A DNA stretch of 64,000 bases from an uncultured Tenacibaculum sp. (GTDB lineage Bacteria; Bacteroidota; Bacteroidia; Flavobacteriales; Flavobacteriaceae): assembly GCA_947501615.1 (NCBI GenBank), contig CANMWK010000008.1, positions 62,001 to 126,000 of the forward strand, given 5' to 3'. Below are positions 51,909 to 61,988 of this stretch, piece after piece. Below the pieces are notes generated by a model that was given only the letters and a program-made list of their open reading frames with translations, ran no database searches and had not been told where the DNA came from. Position numbers and translations under genes: made by a program. Each line of letters opens with the position of its first letter. Position 1 is the stretch's first letter.

Positions 51909-53408
51909 TTCTTGAGCCTGAGCTATTAAACTTAAGGTCACCTCAAAAATTGGCTTTTTCACCATTTTACTTTTCAACCAAGCGTAAAAACTCATAACAA
52001 AAATATCTTCTTGCTTAGCACCAATCCACTCAAAAGCGTTTTCAATATTATGAAAGAAATGTTGTGAAGTTGCCTCTTTTGGATTATCATAAAATAAATT
52101 TACATACTTTAAAAAGGTTAGCACCCGTTCTTGCCCTATCTCTTTTAAATAACTACCATATTGTCTTTTAAATCTTGATAATCGATTCTCAAAAACATCA
52201 AAATTATCTAACTCTACCAAAAGTAATATCTCTACTAAATTCTTCTTAATCACCCACTCTTTACCCATTTTTTCTATATACCATTTATCTGTATGATACA
52301 ACTTAGTCAACAAACGATAAGATGCTTTTATGGCTTCTTTTTGAAAATAACAAACCACTAAGCTTAAATGTAAATCTAACACCCCAATAGTATCGTTATG
52401 TTTTTTCTTCAACAATAATTCTAATCGCTCAATTGCTTCGTCTTGCTGATTCATATAATTCAGATTAAATGTATAGAGCAATTCATATTTTAATCTAAAA
52501 ACTCCTTCATATTTGCGTTTATTCTTTAAAATCTCATGATCCATGAGTTTTAAAAAACGCATAGATTTTTCAAATTGCTTGGTTCTAAATAGTGTATTTG
52601 CAATCATGTATAATACATGAAGATGATAAAATCGTCCTTTTTCTTTATTCGGATGCTCTTTTAATAAGGTATACATTTCTAACATAAACGATTCTACCTG
52701 CAAATAATCATTAGAAACAAATGCAGAAATACTTGCAATGGTTAATAATTGATATAACGATTTAAAAGATAATGTATCGTTAATAGTTATTTGTTGTTCG
52801 TGAAGTATTTTCAAAACAATTTTCTGAAAATCTATAACCTCGCCTTTAATATTAATTTGATATACTATGGCACGTATTTTCGCATAAACAATATTTAATT
52901 CTTCTTCTAAGCTTGCTAATGCCCTATTTTTATTAAACTCAAGGATTAACTTTTCTAAATTTTCCTTTTTATTTTCGTGCGCAAATTGAATTCTTAAATG
53001 ATATATTTCATTCAAATAAGGATACAGTTGATATTCTTTAGCTATTAGTGTTGCTTTATGTAATAACTTAAATCCTGAAGCAAACTCTTGTTGCTGTAAG
53101 AAGGAACGTGCTACTAAAATATATTTTATAACTGCTATTTTCTCCGAATTTTCTTCTTCTAAGTTTAACGCTGCTAAAAAATCTATTAATGAATCGTATA
53201 GTCGCTTTCTTAACGCATGATAAGCATCTCTTTTTCCCGTTGGATATATCGTCCTGAATATAGCTTCTGAGGATAGCTCATTTGCATATATCAACTTGAA
53301 TAGTTGAACATTTTTTACATCAGTTCTTCTATTCTTTTTATGCAAATATGTAGTAAATCGTGTATAATCATCGACTGAAAGTGAAGAAATAATAGCATTT
53401 AAATTCAT
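51903..53408 (-). CDS. Large helical-repeat protein of unknown function
   Basis: This 501-residue soluble all-helical protein has TPR-like repeats throughout (KAVNT-like helix pairs such as FASGFKLLHKATLIAKEY, FRTKQFEKSMRFLKLMD, AIERLELLLKKKHND). It has no signal peptide, membrane helix or catalytic motif. It is probably a cytoplasmic scaffold. The gene is single. Confidence 0.8.
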   Translation of the reverse strand: MNLNAIISSLSVDDYTRFTTYLHKKNRRTDVKNVQLFKLIYANELSSEAIFRTIYPTGKRDAYHALRKRLYDSLIDFLAALNLEEENSEKIAVIKYILVARSFLQQQEFASGFKLLHKATLIAKEYQLYPYLNEIYHLRIQFAHENKKENLEKLILEFNKNRALASLEEELNIVYAKIRAIVYQINIKGEVIDFQKIVLKILHEQQITINDTLSFKSLYQLLTIASISAFVSNDYLQVESFMLEMYTLLKEHPNKEKGRFYHLHVLYMIANTLFRTKQFEKSMRFLKLMDHEILKNKRKYEGVFRLKYELLYTFNLNYMNQQDEAIERLELLLKKKHNDTIGVLDLHLSLVVCYFQKEAIKASYRLLTKLYHTDKWYIEKMGKEWVIKKNLVEILLLVELDNFDVFENRLSRFKRQYGSYLKEIGQERVLTFLKYVNLFYDNPKEATSQHFFHNIENAFEWIGAKQEDIFVMSFYAWLKSKMVKKPIFEVTLSLIAQAQEL

Positions 53409-53527
53409 TTTTAATCATCAGTTTTTAAATTCAAAACTCAATAAAAATAAGAATTAAATACAATACACATAAATATTAATCGTCAGTATTTATAAAATTT
53501 AGTTTTCAAATCCTCTGTTCCACTTCC

Positions 53528-53535
53528 CATCTTTG
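53528..53535 (+). promoter_or_regulatory. Probable -7 promoter element
   Basis: CATCTTTG is one base from TAnnTTTG and lies 27 bases before the ATG at 53563. Confidence 0.45.
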
Positions 53536-53562
53536 CCATGTAATTATTTAAAACAAATTATT

Positions 53563-54057
53563 ATGGATTATCAAACAACAATAACAAACAAAGAAACTAC
53601 AAACAAGAAAGAAAAAAGAAAAGAAAGAAAAGTTTATGACCAAAAACCAACACCTGCTTTTGTTGGAGCATCTTGGGCATCGTTATTTGTGGGAACAATT
53701 GCTTTTTGTATCGGATTATGGAATGCCGATATGTTATTAAATGAAAAAGGATATTATTTTACTATTTTATTATTTGGATTATTCTCGGTAATCTCTGTTC
53801 AAAAGGCAGTACGTGATAAATTAGAAGGTATAGAAGTTACACAAATGTACTATAGTATTAGTTGGGCTACTACTATAATTTCAATACTTCTTTTAATTAT
53901 TGGCTTGTGGAATGCCGATTTAGAATTAAGTGAAAAAGGATTTTATGCTATATCGTTTATGTTAAGTATTTATGCTGCCATCGCAGTTCAAAAAAACACT
54001 AGGGATATTGCTTATATCGAAAGAAATCAAGATATCAACCAAAAAGATTTGTTTTGA
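53563..54057 (+). CDS. YiaA/YiaB-family inner-membrane protein
   Basis: From the ATG at 53563 this 164-residue protein has a charged, Lys-rich cytoplasmic N-terminus and two tandem two-helix YiaAB units (FVGASWASLFVGTIAFCIGLWNADMLLNEKGYYF and YSISWATTIISILLLIIGLWNADLELSEKGFYA). Each unit repeats the GLWNAD-L-EKG signature. The family is linked to stress in other bacteria, but no activity is known. The TTG at 53533 that extends the frame is part of the promoter element. A terminator follows. Confidence 0.87.
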   Translation: MDYQTTITNKETTNKKEKRKERKVYDQKPTPAFVGASWASLFVGTIAFCIGLWNADMLLNEKGYYFTILLFGLFSVISVQKAVRDKLEGIEVTQMYYSISWATTIISILLLIIGLWNADLELSEKGFYAISFMLSIYAAIAVQKNTRDIAYIERNQDINQKDLF

Positions 54058-54088
54058 TAGTTCGATGAGCCACATAGGTTGATCATTA

Positions 54089-54120
54089 AACCCAACATTA
54101 TAATTTTGTTGGGTTTTCTT
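54089..54120 (+). terminator. Intrinsic terminator
   Basis: AACCCAAC (54089-54096) pairs with GTTGGGTT (54108-54115), followed by TTCTTTTTATTTTTTT. Confidence 0.85.
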
Positions 54121-54168
54121 TTTATTTTTTTAAATTTGAGAAGTAACTCACTTTAAATCAAAAAGAAA

Positions 54169-54669
54169 ATGTCTGAAGAACATAAAAATTTAGAAGATCA
54201 AGCTAATGAAGCTACAGAGAATATTGAAAATACTGCAGAACAAACAGCAGAAGAAACAACAAACACTGCAAAAGAAGCTTTTAATACAGCTGCCGATAAA
54301 GCTACAGAATTAGCTGGTGAAGCTAAAGAAGCTTTTAATAATGCCACTGAAAAGGCTGGTGAATATGCTAAAGTTGCTGAAGAAAAAATATCTGAATTTG
54401 CTGGTGAAGCTGGAGAAAAATTGGCTGATTTAGCAGATGATGCAAAAGATGCTTTTAGTAATGCTAAAGAAAAAGTAAATGAAATGCTAGCTAGTGAAGA
54501 AGTACAAAACATGAAAGCTAAGGCTAGTGAATTCGCTGAAGATGCTAAAGAAACTCTTGATAATGTTGCAGAAAAAGCAGCTGATTTAGCTGAAGATGCT
54601 GTTGAGGAATTGAAAGAGGCTAAAGGAAAAGCTAAAAATTTCTTTCAGCGATTGTTTGGCGGGAAGTAA
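54169..54669 (+). CDS. LEA-like amphipathic helical protein
   Basis: This 166-residue protein consists almost wholly of Ala, Glu, Lys, Asp and Thr in repeated amphipathic 11-residue turns (NTAKEAFNTAADKATELAGEAKEAFNNATEKAGEYAK pattern), with a short C-terminal FFQRLFGGK. This composition is that of late-embryogenesis-abundant/apolipoprotein-like proteins tied to desiccation or osmotic stress. It has no signal peptide, so it is cytoplasmic. It is a single gene flanked by terminators. Confidence 0.8.
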   Translation: MSEEHKNLEDQANEATENIENTAEQTAEETTNTAKEAFNTAADKATELAGEAKEAFNNATEKAGEYAKVAEEKISEFAGEAGEKLADLADDAKDAFSNAKEKVNEMLASEEVQNMKAKASEFAEDAKETLDNVAEKAADLAEDAVEELKEAKGKAKNFFQRLFGGK

Positions 54670-54703
54670 TACGATTAGCGATAATTTTTCGGATATTAAT
54701 AAA

Positions 54704-54735
54704 AAAACTAATCCTTTTTCAAGGATTAGTTTTAC
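54704..54735. terminator. Bidirectional terminator
   Basis: A perfect stem, AAAACTAATCCTT (54704-54716) with AAGGATTAGTTTT (54721-54733), and a 4-base loop, between converging genes. Confidence 0.85.
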
Positions 54736-54773
54736 AATTTACAATGCCCAGGGATTATCCAAGTAAACTACTC

Positions 54774-55643
54774 TTAAGGAGTAATTGTTTCTTCTTGAGC
54801 TAATAATCCAAAGAATTTATCTAAATTCGGTAATATTACTATTCTCGTTCTACGGTTTCTAGCCCTGTTAGAAGCAGAGGTATTATCTACCAAAGGAACA
54901 GAACTACCTCTTCCAGCTGCAATTAACCTACTCGATTCTACTTTATATTTTTTCTCAAGTAAACGAACTATCGATGTAGCTCTTTTTACACTTAAATCCC
55001 AATTATCTTGTACTACAGCATTATTAATAGACCTAGAATCTGTATGACCTTCAATCATAACATCCATACTCGGCTCTGAATTAATTACGTCTGCTAGCTT
55101 TTTAATTAAACTATATGCTTTTTTCTTTACTCTATAGCTTGCTGTATTGAATAACAACTCATCAGAAACTGATATCATCACAACAGTCTGATCGATATCT
55201 ACATTAATATCTTCTGAACCTTCTAATTCGGAAGTATTGATAGATTTCCTTAAATTATAAGCAATAGCAACATCCATTGAATCTTTTAAAGTTTTAGCAT
55301 TTGCTAATTCTGCTGGATCAACTTTAGCTAACGTTGCTCTCATCTTTTCTTTCATACTGTTAGAAATCACAGCATTTTTTCCTACCATGTCTAACTTTAC
55401 ATTATTCTTAGCTTGTAAGTCAGAATTATAATTTTTTAATGAGTTAATTTTCTCATTATAATTGTCAACTCTTTTTTCAATTTTAGCAAACCTTGCCTCC
55501 AATTGTTGCTTTTCTAAAGTAGTTTTTTGAAGATTACCTTGAGTTTCTTTATACTGTTGCTCTAATTCAACGTATTTTTTTTTAGACACACACGATGTTA
55601 ATGCCAACGTAGAAACGCTTAAGAGGATTATAGCTTTTTTCAT
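54774..55643 (-). CDS. OmpA-family lipoprotein
   Basis: This 289-residue protein has a lipobox (LALTSC, Cys18), a coiled coil (about residues 25-75), and a C-terminal OmpA domain (about 150-275) with the peptidoglycan-binding pattern DVMIEGHTDSRSI, NWDLSVKRATSIVRLL, AAGRGSSVPLVDN, NRARNRRTRIVI. It should tether the outer membrane to peptidoglycan. It is a single gene; CAAAAATA at 55698-55705 is a plausible -7 element on the minus strand. Confidence 0.93.
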   Translation of the reverse strand: MKKAIILLSVSTLALTSCVSKKKYVELEQQYKETQGNLQKTTLEKQQLEARFAKIEKRVDNYNEKINSLKNYNSDLQAKNNVKLDMVGKNAVISNSMKEKMRATLAKVDPAELANAKTLKDSMDVAIAYNLRKSINTSELEGSEDINVDIDQTVVMISVSDELLFNTASYRVKKKAYSLIKKLADVINSEPSMDVMIEGHTDSRSINNAVVQDNWDLSVKRATSIVRLLEKKYKVESSRLIAAGRGSSVPLVDNTSASNRARNRRTRIVILPNLDKFFGLLAQEETITP

Positions 55644-55721
55644 TGTTAAAATTTATTGGTTGTTATTTTAACGGTAGCTTTTTTTAATTATTATATTCAA
55701 AAATAATTCTAATACGATTTA

Positions 55722-55823
55722 CAACTAAAAATTTTGCATAGTAATCGTTTCTTTTTCCTTTCTACCTCGTTAAAAGAAAAAATAATTCAATTAATTTATA
55801 CTAAATTTTTAATCACAAACCCT
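55722..55823. repeat. Dispersed intergenic repeat, family 2, short copy
   Basis: Plus-strand counterpart of the minus-strand sequence at 2085-2245, sharing TAATCGTTTCTTTTTCCTT and AAAAAATAATTCAA with TAATTTATAC. It lacks about 50 bases in the middle. It lies in the gap between the OmpA and small membrane protein genes. Confidence 0.7.
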
Positions 55824-55827
55824 ATAC

Positions 55828-56187
55828 TCAAAAAAGCAATACAAAAAGAAGTAATAAAAGAGGATATACTGGCAAAAAATATAATAAAATGGTATTTATA
55901 TTTTTTTTGAAGAAAAGTAAATTAGCTACTGACACTAAACTACCAAAGCCTGCACCAAACAAAGGTAAAAACACATACAACAAACCAATCATTGAATGTG
56001 GATGATGGCTATCTTTCATCAATAATATTACATACGCAATTAAATAACCAAATAAACCGTAAAGCACGACTCCTTTTATGATTGAAAAAAATACGTACGT
56101 ATATTTTTGAGGTTTAATTTTCTGTTTCTCCTGAAATAAAAAAGCTACAAACCCAACAAATAATATAGCTATTATAATATGTGTCAT
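55828..56187 (-). CDS. Small membrane protein of unknown function
   Basis: This 119-residue protein has four hydrophobic segments (about residues 2-18, 30-54, 63-88, 97-119) and no recognised motif apart from a His pair (DSHHPHS) between the second and third. Context gives no clue: its neighbours are OmpA and a lipid-acyltransferase gene. Coding is supported by the membrane pattern and the ATG start. Confidence 0.6.
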   Translation of the reverse strand: MTHIIIAILFVGFVAFLFQEKQKIKPQKYTYVFFSIIKGVVLYGLFGYLIAYVILLMKDSHHPHSMIGLLYVFLPLFGAGFGSLVSVANLLFFKKNINTILLYFLPVYPLLLLLFVLLF

Positions 56188-56403
56188 AACAATATTTCGT
56201 TAACTTAAATTCGATATAAAGGATAGAAAACTATATGAAAGCTCAACATTTTATATCGTGACTAAGTGACAACTGAAATAATTTTTACATTTTGAAAAAT
56301 TACTACAAAAGACTTCCTTTTATTACATTTCAGTGATATCTTAATTCCAATAAGAGCTTAAAAAACACTCTACATCTCTTTTTTAATCTTACGCTTGTGC
56401 TTG

Positions 56404-58212
56404 CTATGCTTGTTTATTCAATTTTGCAGCTTTTTGTTCTAATTCTGCTTGAAATTCTTCTAAGACTGGCTTTAATGTTCTTTCAGGAATATCTGCTACT
56501 TTAATATACATTAAACCATCTACAGCATTATTAAACTTAGGATCTACATTAAACGCAACTAACTTTGCATTCTGTTTCACATACTTCTTAATGAGTACTG
56601 GAATCCTTAATGTACCTGGCTCTAATTCATCGATAATCTTATCAAATTTCTGCATATCAGAATCTGTAGCATCGAATACAAAATCTTTATCCCCATCCTT
56701 TAATTTTACTTTGAATTCTTTCTTAGGATGAATATATTGAGCCACATAAGGATCGTAGTAATGCGACTTCATAAACTCTATCATTAATGATTTAGAAAAC
56801 TCAGAAAATTGATTACTGATACTTACTCCACCCATTAAATATTTATACTTCGGATAACGTAGTGTAACATGTACAATACCTTTCCATAGTAAAAATAACG
56901 GCATTGGTTTTTGTTGATATTCCTTAGTAATAAAAGCTCTCCCCATCTCGATGGTATTTTCCATCATAGGATACAACTCTGGTTCTATTTTAAACAAAGT
57001 GTGAATATAGAATCCATTAATTCCATAACGTTTAAAAATATCTTTCCCTAGCCCCATTCTATAAGCTCCAGCAACTTTTTTTGTTTGATTATCCCAAAGC
57101 AATAAATGATGATAATATTTATCGAACTTATCTAAATCTAAAGGAGTATTCGTTCCTTCTCCTACTTCTCTAAATGTAATTTCTCGTAAACGACCTATTT
57201 CATGAAGTATATTAGGTATCTCTTTAGTTTCAGCAAAAAACACTTCGTAACTCTTACTTTCTAATAATCGTTTGCCATGATCTCTTAACCCATCAATTTC
57301 TTTTTCAAATAGCTCAGGAGTTCTTTGCGAACTTATTTTTTTTGCTTTCTTTGGAATTTTTAATTTTTGAGTAGATATTAACCTCTGATTTGTTTCAAAA
57401 GGGTTAGCCAACATATATGTTTTCTTTCTTAAGAACTCATAAAAAGCTGGAATTTCTTTATAGTTATCTTGATCTTTTACTGCTATAGGTTTTCCTATTC
57501 TTACCTTAATTACTCTGTTTTTTTGTGATAATAATTCTGAAGGTAATTTTGCAGTCCTTAACGTACCGCTTATTTTCGATAAGAAATAAAATAAGCGACT
57601 ATTTCTAGCATGAAAATAAATAGGTATAACAGGAACTTTTGCTTTTTTTATGAGTTTAATCGCTCCTTCTTCCCATTCTTTATCCACCATAAGTTTACCA
57701 TCTTTAAAGGTTGAAACTTCTCCCGCAGGAAAAATACCTAAAGGTTTACCTTCTCGTAAATGTAATAGTGCATTTTTTATCCCTGAAACACTTGATTTAG
57801 CATCTTTATGATTCTCAAAAGGATTAACTGGCATTACGTAAGGCTTTAATGGCTCTACTCTATGCAATAAAAAATTTGCTATAATCTTATAATCTACACG
57901 ATGTTCTACCAATAAACGCAGTAACAACACTCCATCAACACCACCTAATGGATGATTCGATATTGTAATGAAAGGACCATCTTTAGGAATCCTTTTTAAA
58001 TCTTCTTCTGGAATTTCATATTCGATATCCAGCGTGTCTAATACTCCTTTTAAAAAAGGTAGATCATTTAAGTGCTTATTCTTATCGTAGATTTTGTTTG
58101 CCGTAGTAATACGTAAAATCTTCATTAAAACCCAGCTAAAAAAATTTCCTAAAAAACCTAATTTATCAAGTTTAATAGTCTTTGCGAATTCTTTAGGTGT
58201 AACTAAACTCAT
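56404..58212 (-). CDS. olsF: OlsF-like bifunctional acyltransferase (aminolipid synthesis)
   Basis: This 602-residue fusion has an N-terminal PlsC-type O-acyltransferase (about residues 60-290; ISNHPLGGVDGVLL carries the HxxxxD box, FPAGEVSTFKDG the glycine/Glu box) and a C-terminal GNAT-like N-acyltransferase (about 320-590; GRLREITFREVGEGTNTP, EMGRAFITKEYQQKP). The same architecture in Flavobacterium johnsoniae OlsF makes ornithine lipids, with the C-terminal half doing the first, N-acylation, step. Glycine rather than ornithine could be the acceptor, as in Bacteroides GlsBA. The gene lies 49 bases downstream of lysC on the same strand; CAAATATA at 58237-58244 may be its own -7 element. Confidence 0.82.
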   Translation of the reverse strand: MSLVTPKEFAKTIKLDKLGFLGNFFSWVLMKILRITTANKIYDKNKHLNDLPFLKGVLDTLDIEYEIPEEDLKRIPKDGPFITISNHPLGGVDGVLLLRLLVEHRVDYKIIANFLLHRVEPLKPYVMPVNPFENHKDAKSSVSGIKNALLHLREGKPLGIFPAGEVSTFKDGKLMVDKEWEEGAIKLIKKAKVPVIPIYFHARNSRLFYFLSKISGTLRTAKLPSELLSQKNRVIKVRIGKPIAVKDQDNYKEIPAFYEFLRKKTYMLANPFETNQRLISTQKLKIPKKAKKISSQRTPELFEKEIDGLRDHGKRLLESKSYEVFFAETKEIPNILHEIGRLREITFREVGEGTNTPLDLDKFDKYYHHLLLWDNQTKKVAGAYRMGLGKDIFKRYGINGFYIHTLFKIEPELYPMMENTIEMGRAFITKEYQQKPMPLFLLWKGIVHVTLRYPKYKYLMGGVSISNQFSEFSKSLMIEFMKSHYYDPYVAQYIHPKKEFKVKLKDGDKDFVFDATDSDMQKFDKIIDELEPGTLRIPVLIKKYVKQNAKLVAFNVDPKFNNAVDGLMYIKVADIPERTLKPVLEEFQAELEQKAAKLNKQA

Positions 58213-58261
58213 ATAGTTTGATATAATCGTATGTCACAAATATAGGAGAAAAATGTTTTGG

Positions 58262-59515
58262 TTATACGTTTTCTTGAATTACTAACTGTGCTGTTTCTGT
58301 ATTAATTTGTCTTATAATGGCTTTCCCTTTTGCTCTAATGCTATTAATTGCTTCATCATCAAAATGTCGTATCGTGTATAAGGTAACCCCTTTGTAAGAT
58401 TTAATGTCATAAAAAGTTTTCAACTCATTATAAAAAGCATCAAACATATGAAACTTGTCTTCAATACAAACCGAAAAGCTTATTGCCGAATTTTGAATTA
58501 AATTTACTTTTAACTTACAATCATGCAGCTTTTTAAAGACATCACTAATATTATCTTCTACCATAAAAGAAAAATCTTTAGCTGAAATTGATACTAAAAT
58601 CTGATTTTTCTTGACAATATAACACGGAACTTTTGGAGTTATCCCTTGTGTTTTTAAAACCGTAGTTCCTTCCCTATTTAAATCATCAAAAGAACGAACA
58701 TATAATGGTATTTGCTTTTGCTCTAATGGCTGAATTGTTTTTGGATGAATTACAGAAGCTCCATAAAACGCCATTTCTATAGCCTCTGTATATGAGATTT
58801 TTCTCAATAATTCAGTTTCATCAAAAACTCTTGGATCTGCATTTAATACTCCAGGAACATCCTTCCAAATTGTAACACTATCAGCATTTAAACAATAGGC
58901 AAAAATACCAGCGGTATAATCTGAACCTTCTCTTCCTAAAGTTGTCGTATATTCTCCATCATTTCCTAAGAAACCTTGGGTAATATTTAATTTAGAAGTA
59001 TCTACTTTTTCTTTGATAATAGCTTCAGTTTGCTCCCAATTTACTTTAGCATCTCTATAACTATTATCTGTTTTTATAAACTGTCGTACATCTAACCATT
59101 GGTTTTCTACACCTATTTTAGACAAATAAGCACTTACAATAGTTGTAGAAAGAATTTCACCAAAACCAACAATTTGATCGTAAACATAATTATAATCTTT
59201 AGACGTATTAATTGCCATACGGCCAGCTAATTCTCCAAAAAGATAAGTTACCTTCGTATATACTTCGTCTCCTTTATCAAAAAGACCATCTAACATGTTC
59301 GTGTGAAAATCTTTGATCGCTTGCAATGCATCATTTACATCATCCGATCCTTCTGTAAAAGCATTAATTAAACGTTCAAAAGCATTTGTCATTTTTCCCA
59401 TTGCAGAAATTACAACTAATGTATTTTCTGTTCCTTCATGTTGTAGTACACGTACAACATTTTTCACTGCATCAGGGCTTTTTACTGATGCTCCTCCAAA
59501 CTTAAAAATTCTCAT
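58262..59515 (-). CDS. lysC: Aspartate kinase (monofunctional)
   Basis: This 417-residue kinase phosphorylates aspartate, the first step to lysine, threonine and methionine. It opens with the KFGGASV motif and has TTLGREGSDYTAG of the kinase fold; two ACT-type regulatory domains follow from about residue 290. There is no homoserine dehydrogenase half. Its start overlaps the GNAT gene stop by 14 bases, so the two are one operon. Confidence 0.93.
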   Translation of the reverse strand: MRIFKFGGASVKSPDAVKNVVRVLQHEGTENTLVVISAMGKMTNAFERLINAFTEGSDDVNDALQAIKDFHTNMLDGLFDKGDEVYTKVTYLFGELAGRMAINTSKDYNYVYDQIVGFGEILSTTIVSAYLSKIGVENQWLDVRQFIKTDNSYRDAKVNWEQTEAIIKEKVDTSKLNITQGFLGNDGEYTTTLGREGSDYTAGIFAYCLNADSVTIWKDVPGVLNADPRVFDETELLRKISYTEAIEMAFYGASVIHPKTIQPLEQKQIPLYVRSFDDLNREGTTVLKTQGITPKVPCYIVKKNQILVSISAKDFSFMVEDNISDVFKKLHDCKLKVNLIQNSAISFSVCIEDKFHMFDAFYNELKTFYDIKSYKGVTLYTIRHFDDEAINSIRAKGKAIIRQINTETAQLVIQENV

Positions 59516-59987
59516 GTATAAATCTTTCTAAATTTTGTTCATTCATTTGAGCTACATCCCAATCTCTTAAAACTTTCGCTCCACTTTTTTCGTAAAATTC
59601 AATCGCATTTGCATTCCAATCTAACACTTCCCAAGCTACACGTTTATAGCCATTATCTGAGGCATATTTCATTATTGCTTTATACAACTCCTTTCCGGCT
59701 CCGATTCCTCTTTTAGATGCTGTTACCATTAAATCTTCTAAATGAATTGCTTTACCTTTCCATGTAGAATATCTTTCGTAAAACAACGCCATTCCAATAA
59801 TAGTCCCGTCAGCTTCTTCAGCAACAAAAGTGTTAAATCTAGGGTTCTCTGAAAACCCATCTTTTATTAAATCTTCAACAGTAATTTCTACTGCATCCGG
59901 TTCTTTCTCAAAAACAGCCAATTCTACGATCAAATCGTGAATTGCTTGAACATCTTCTTTTTTTCCTTTACGAATAGTAAAACTCAT
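59502..59987 (-). CDS. GNAT-family N-acetyltransferase
   Basis: This 161-residue protein has the acetyl-CoA motif region HLEDLMVTASKRGIGAGKELYKAIMKYA and WEVLDWNANAIEFYEKSGAKV. The type is that of small-molecule (diamine or aminoacid) acetyltransferases; the substrate is not readable. It is the first gene of an operon with lysC. CAAAAATA at 60004-60011 is a possible -7 element. Confidence 0.9.
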   Translation of the reverse strand: MSFTIRKGKKEDVQAIHDLIVELAVFEKEPDAVEITVEDLIKDGFSENPRFNTFVAEEADGTIIGMALFYERYSTWKGKAIHLEDLMVTASKRGIGAGKELYKAIMKYASDNGYKRVAWEVLDWNANAIEFYEKSGAKVLRDWDVAQMNEQNLERFIHENF

Positions 59988-60115
59988 GTTTAAAATTTTT
60001 CAGCAAAAATAGTTTTTATAACACCTTGTTAAAAAAAATAACAAATTACAACACATACAATTGTTTTGTTGATTTTTCCACTTTAATAATTCTTGTAAAA
60101 TACTAAACTAAAACG

Positions 60116-60145
60116 TTGTAGTTGCAAAAAAAGTTATCATCTTTG
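60116..60145 (+). promoter_or_regulatory. Promoter of fbp
   Basis: TTG (60116-60118), 19 bases, then CATCTTTG (60138-60145), one base from TAnnTTTG. The ATG is 27 bases downstream. Confidence 0.6.
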
Positions 60146-60171
60146 TAAACTGATACAATAGTGTACTTTTT

Positions 60172-61182
60172 ATGGCTAAAAAAAATCAAACCCTCGGTGA
60201 ATTTATTATTGAAAATCAGGCTTCTTTCAAATATACTTCAGGTGAATTATCGCGTTTAATTAACTCCATTCGTTTAGCAGCAAAAGTTGTGAATCATGAA
60301 GTTAATAAAGCTGGACTTGTAGATATTATTGGTGCTGCTGGTGAAACTAATATTCAAGGTGAAGATCAGCAAAAACTAGATGTTTATGCAAATGATAAAT
60401 TTATACAAACCTTAACCAATAGAAATATTGTTTGTGGAATTGCCAGTGAAGAGGAAGATGACTTTATTATTGTTAATAGTCAAGATGAAAATCACCAAAA
60501 TAAGTATGTTGTTTTAATTGACCCACTTGATGGTTCATCTAACATAGATGTAAACGTTTCTGTAGGAACAATTTTCTCAGTTTACAGAAGAATTACTCCC
60601 GTTGGAACTCCCGTAAAGTTAGAAGACTTCTTACAAAAAGGTAGCGAGCAAGTTGCTGCTGGATATGTAGTTTATGGAACTTCTACAATGTTAGTCTATA
60701 CTACTGGAGATGGTGTTAATGGATTTACTTTAAATCCAGCAATTGGGACATTCTATTTATCTCACCCAAATATGCAATTTCCTGAAGACGGGAAAATTTA
60801 CTCAGTTAACGAGGGAAACTACATTCATTTCCCTATTGGAGTAAAAAAGTACATTAAATATTGTCAGGAAGAAGATGGCGACAGGCCATACACAAGTAGA
60901 TACATTGGGTCTTTAGTATCAGATTTCCATCGAAATATGATTAAAGGTGGAATATATATGTATCCAAAAAGTTCTAAAAACTCTAATGGTAAACTCCGTT
61001 TATTATACGAATGTAATCCAATGGCATTTTTAGCAGAACAAGCAAAAGGAAAAGCTAGTGATGGTTTTAATAGAATCATGGATGTACAACCAACTGAACT
61101 TCATCAAAGAATTCCTTTTTTCTGCGGAAGTAAAAACATGGTAGAAAAAGCTGAAGAATTCATGAAAGAATATTCTGAATAA
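60172..61182 (+). CDS. fbp: Class I fructose-1,6-bisphosphatase
   Basis: This 336-residue gluconeogenic enzyme releases phosphate from fructose 1,6-bisphosphate. The metal site is clear: [31 protein letters not shown] (DPxDGSS), and the late EC-containing [12 protein letters not shown]. Length and order are normal for class I. A hairpin terminator follows the stop. Confidence 0.96.
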   Translation: MAKKNQTLGEFIIENQASFKYTSGELSRLINSIRLAAKVVNHEVNKAGLVDIIGAAGETNIQGEDQQKLDVYANDKFIQTLTNRNIVCGIASEEEDDFIIVNSQDENHQNKYVVLIDPLDGSSNIDVNVSVGTIFSVYRRITPVGTPVKLEDFLQKGSEQVAAGYVVYGTSTMLVYTTGDGVNGFTLNPAIGTFYLSHPNMQFPEDGKIYSVNEGNYIHFPIGVKKYIKYCQEEDGDRPYTSRYIGSLVSDFHRNMIKGGIYMYPKSSKNSNGKLRLLYECNPMAFLAEQAKGKASDGFNRIMDVQPTELHQRIPFFCGSKNMVEKAEEFMKEYSE

Positions 61183-61230
61183 TAACCATTTATTATCGCT
61201 ATAATATAATCTTATTACGATATAAGGATC

Positions 61231-61264
61231 AAATAGGACTAACTGTTGTTAGTCCTATTTTTTT
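61231..61264 (+). terminator. Intrinsic terminator of fbp
   Basis: AAATAGGACTAAC with GTTAGTCCTATTT, a 4-base loop and a following T-run. Confidence 0.9.
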
Positions 61265-61310
61265 GCAGTAACTTCGTATCAGTTAATTAGTAATCAAATA
61301 AACAAAAATT

Positions 61311-61919
61311 ATGGCTTTTGAATTACCAGAATTAGGGTACGCTTACGACGCGTTAGAACCAAATATAGATGCAAGAACTATGGAGATTCACCACTCTAAG
61401 CATCATAATGGATATACAAATAAATTAAACGCTGCAATTGAAGGAACAGATTTAGAAGGTAAATCTATCGAAGATATTTTAACGAACTTAGATATGAGCA
61501 ATGCTGGAGTTCGTAATAATGGTGGTGGTTTTTATAATCACTCATTATTCTGGACAGTAATGAACCCAGAAGATAGAGGATATTTATCTGGTGAATTAAA
61601 GGATGCTATTGAAGCTGAATTTGGTTCTAAAGAAGCATTTATCGAAGCTTTCTCTAAAGCTGCAGCTACTCAATTTGGTTCTGGGTGGGCATGGTTATGT
61701 GTACACAAAGGTGGTAAAGTAGAAGTATGTTCTACTCCAAACCAAGACAACCCATTAATGCCAGGTGTTACTTGTGGAGGAACTCCTATCTTAGGTTTAG
61801 ATGTTTGGGAACACGCATATTACTTAAACTACCAAAACAGAAGACCAGATTATATTGATGCTTTCTTTAAAGTAATCAACTGGAATGAAGTTGAAAGAAG
61901 ATACGCAGAAGCTAAGTAA
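61311..61919 (+). CDS. Superoxide dismutase (Fe/Mn family)
   Basis: This 202-residue enzyme removes superoxide. The metal ligands are visible in order: HHSKHHNGY (His), NHSLFWTVM (His), [12 protein letters not shown] (Asp, His). A Gly-Gly region ([10 protein letters not shown]) and the length are normal for cytoplasmic SodA/SodB; metal choice cannot be told by eye. It is a single gene ended by a terminator. Confidence 0.95.
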   Translation: MAFELPELGYAYDALEPNIDARTMEIHHSKHHNGYTNKLNAAIEGTDLEGKSIEDILTNLDMSNAGVRNNGGGFYNHSLFWTVMNPEDRGYLSGELKDAIEAEFGSKEAFIEAFSKAAATQFGSGWAWLCVHKGGKVEVCSTPNQDNPLMPGVTCGGTPILGLDVWEHAYYLNYQNRRPDYIDAFFKVINWNEVERRYAEAK

Positions 61920-61942
61920 GCACTTTTTCTTATAAAATATAA

Positions 61943-61968
61943 AAAGCACCCAAATTGGGTGCTTTTTT
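61943..61968. terminator. Terminator between sod and a converging lipoprotein gene
   Basis: AAAGCACCCAA pairs with TTGGGTGCTTT; T-run on the plus strand and A-run before it, so it may serve both directions. Confidence 0.9.
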
Positions 61969-61988
61969 AGTTAAGGAAAATCTGCAAT

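Noticed and set aside
54198..54512. Antisense frame opposite the LEA-like gene, Ser/Ala-rich
   Set aside because: It is a by-product of the repetitive GCT/GAA codon pattern on the other strand.
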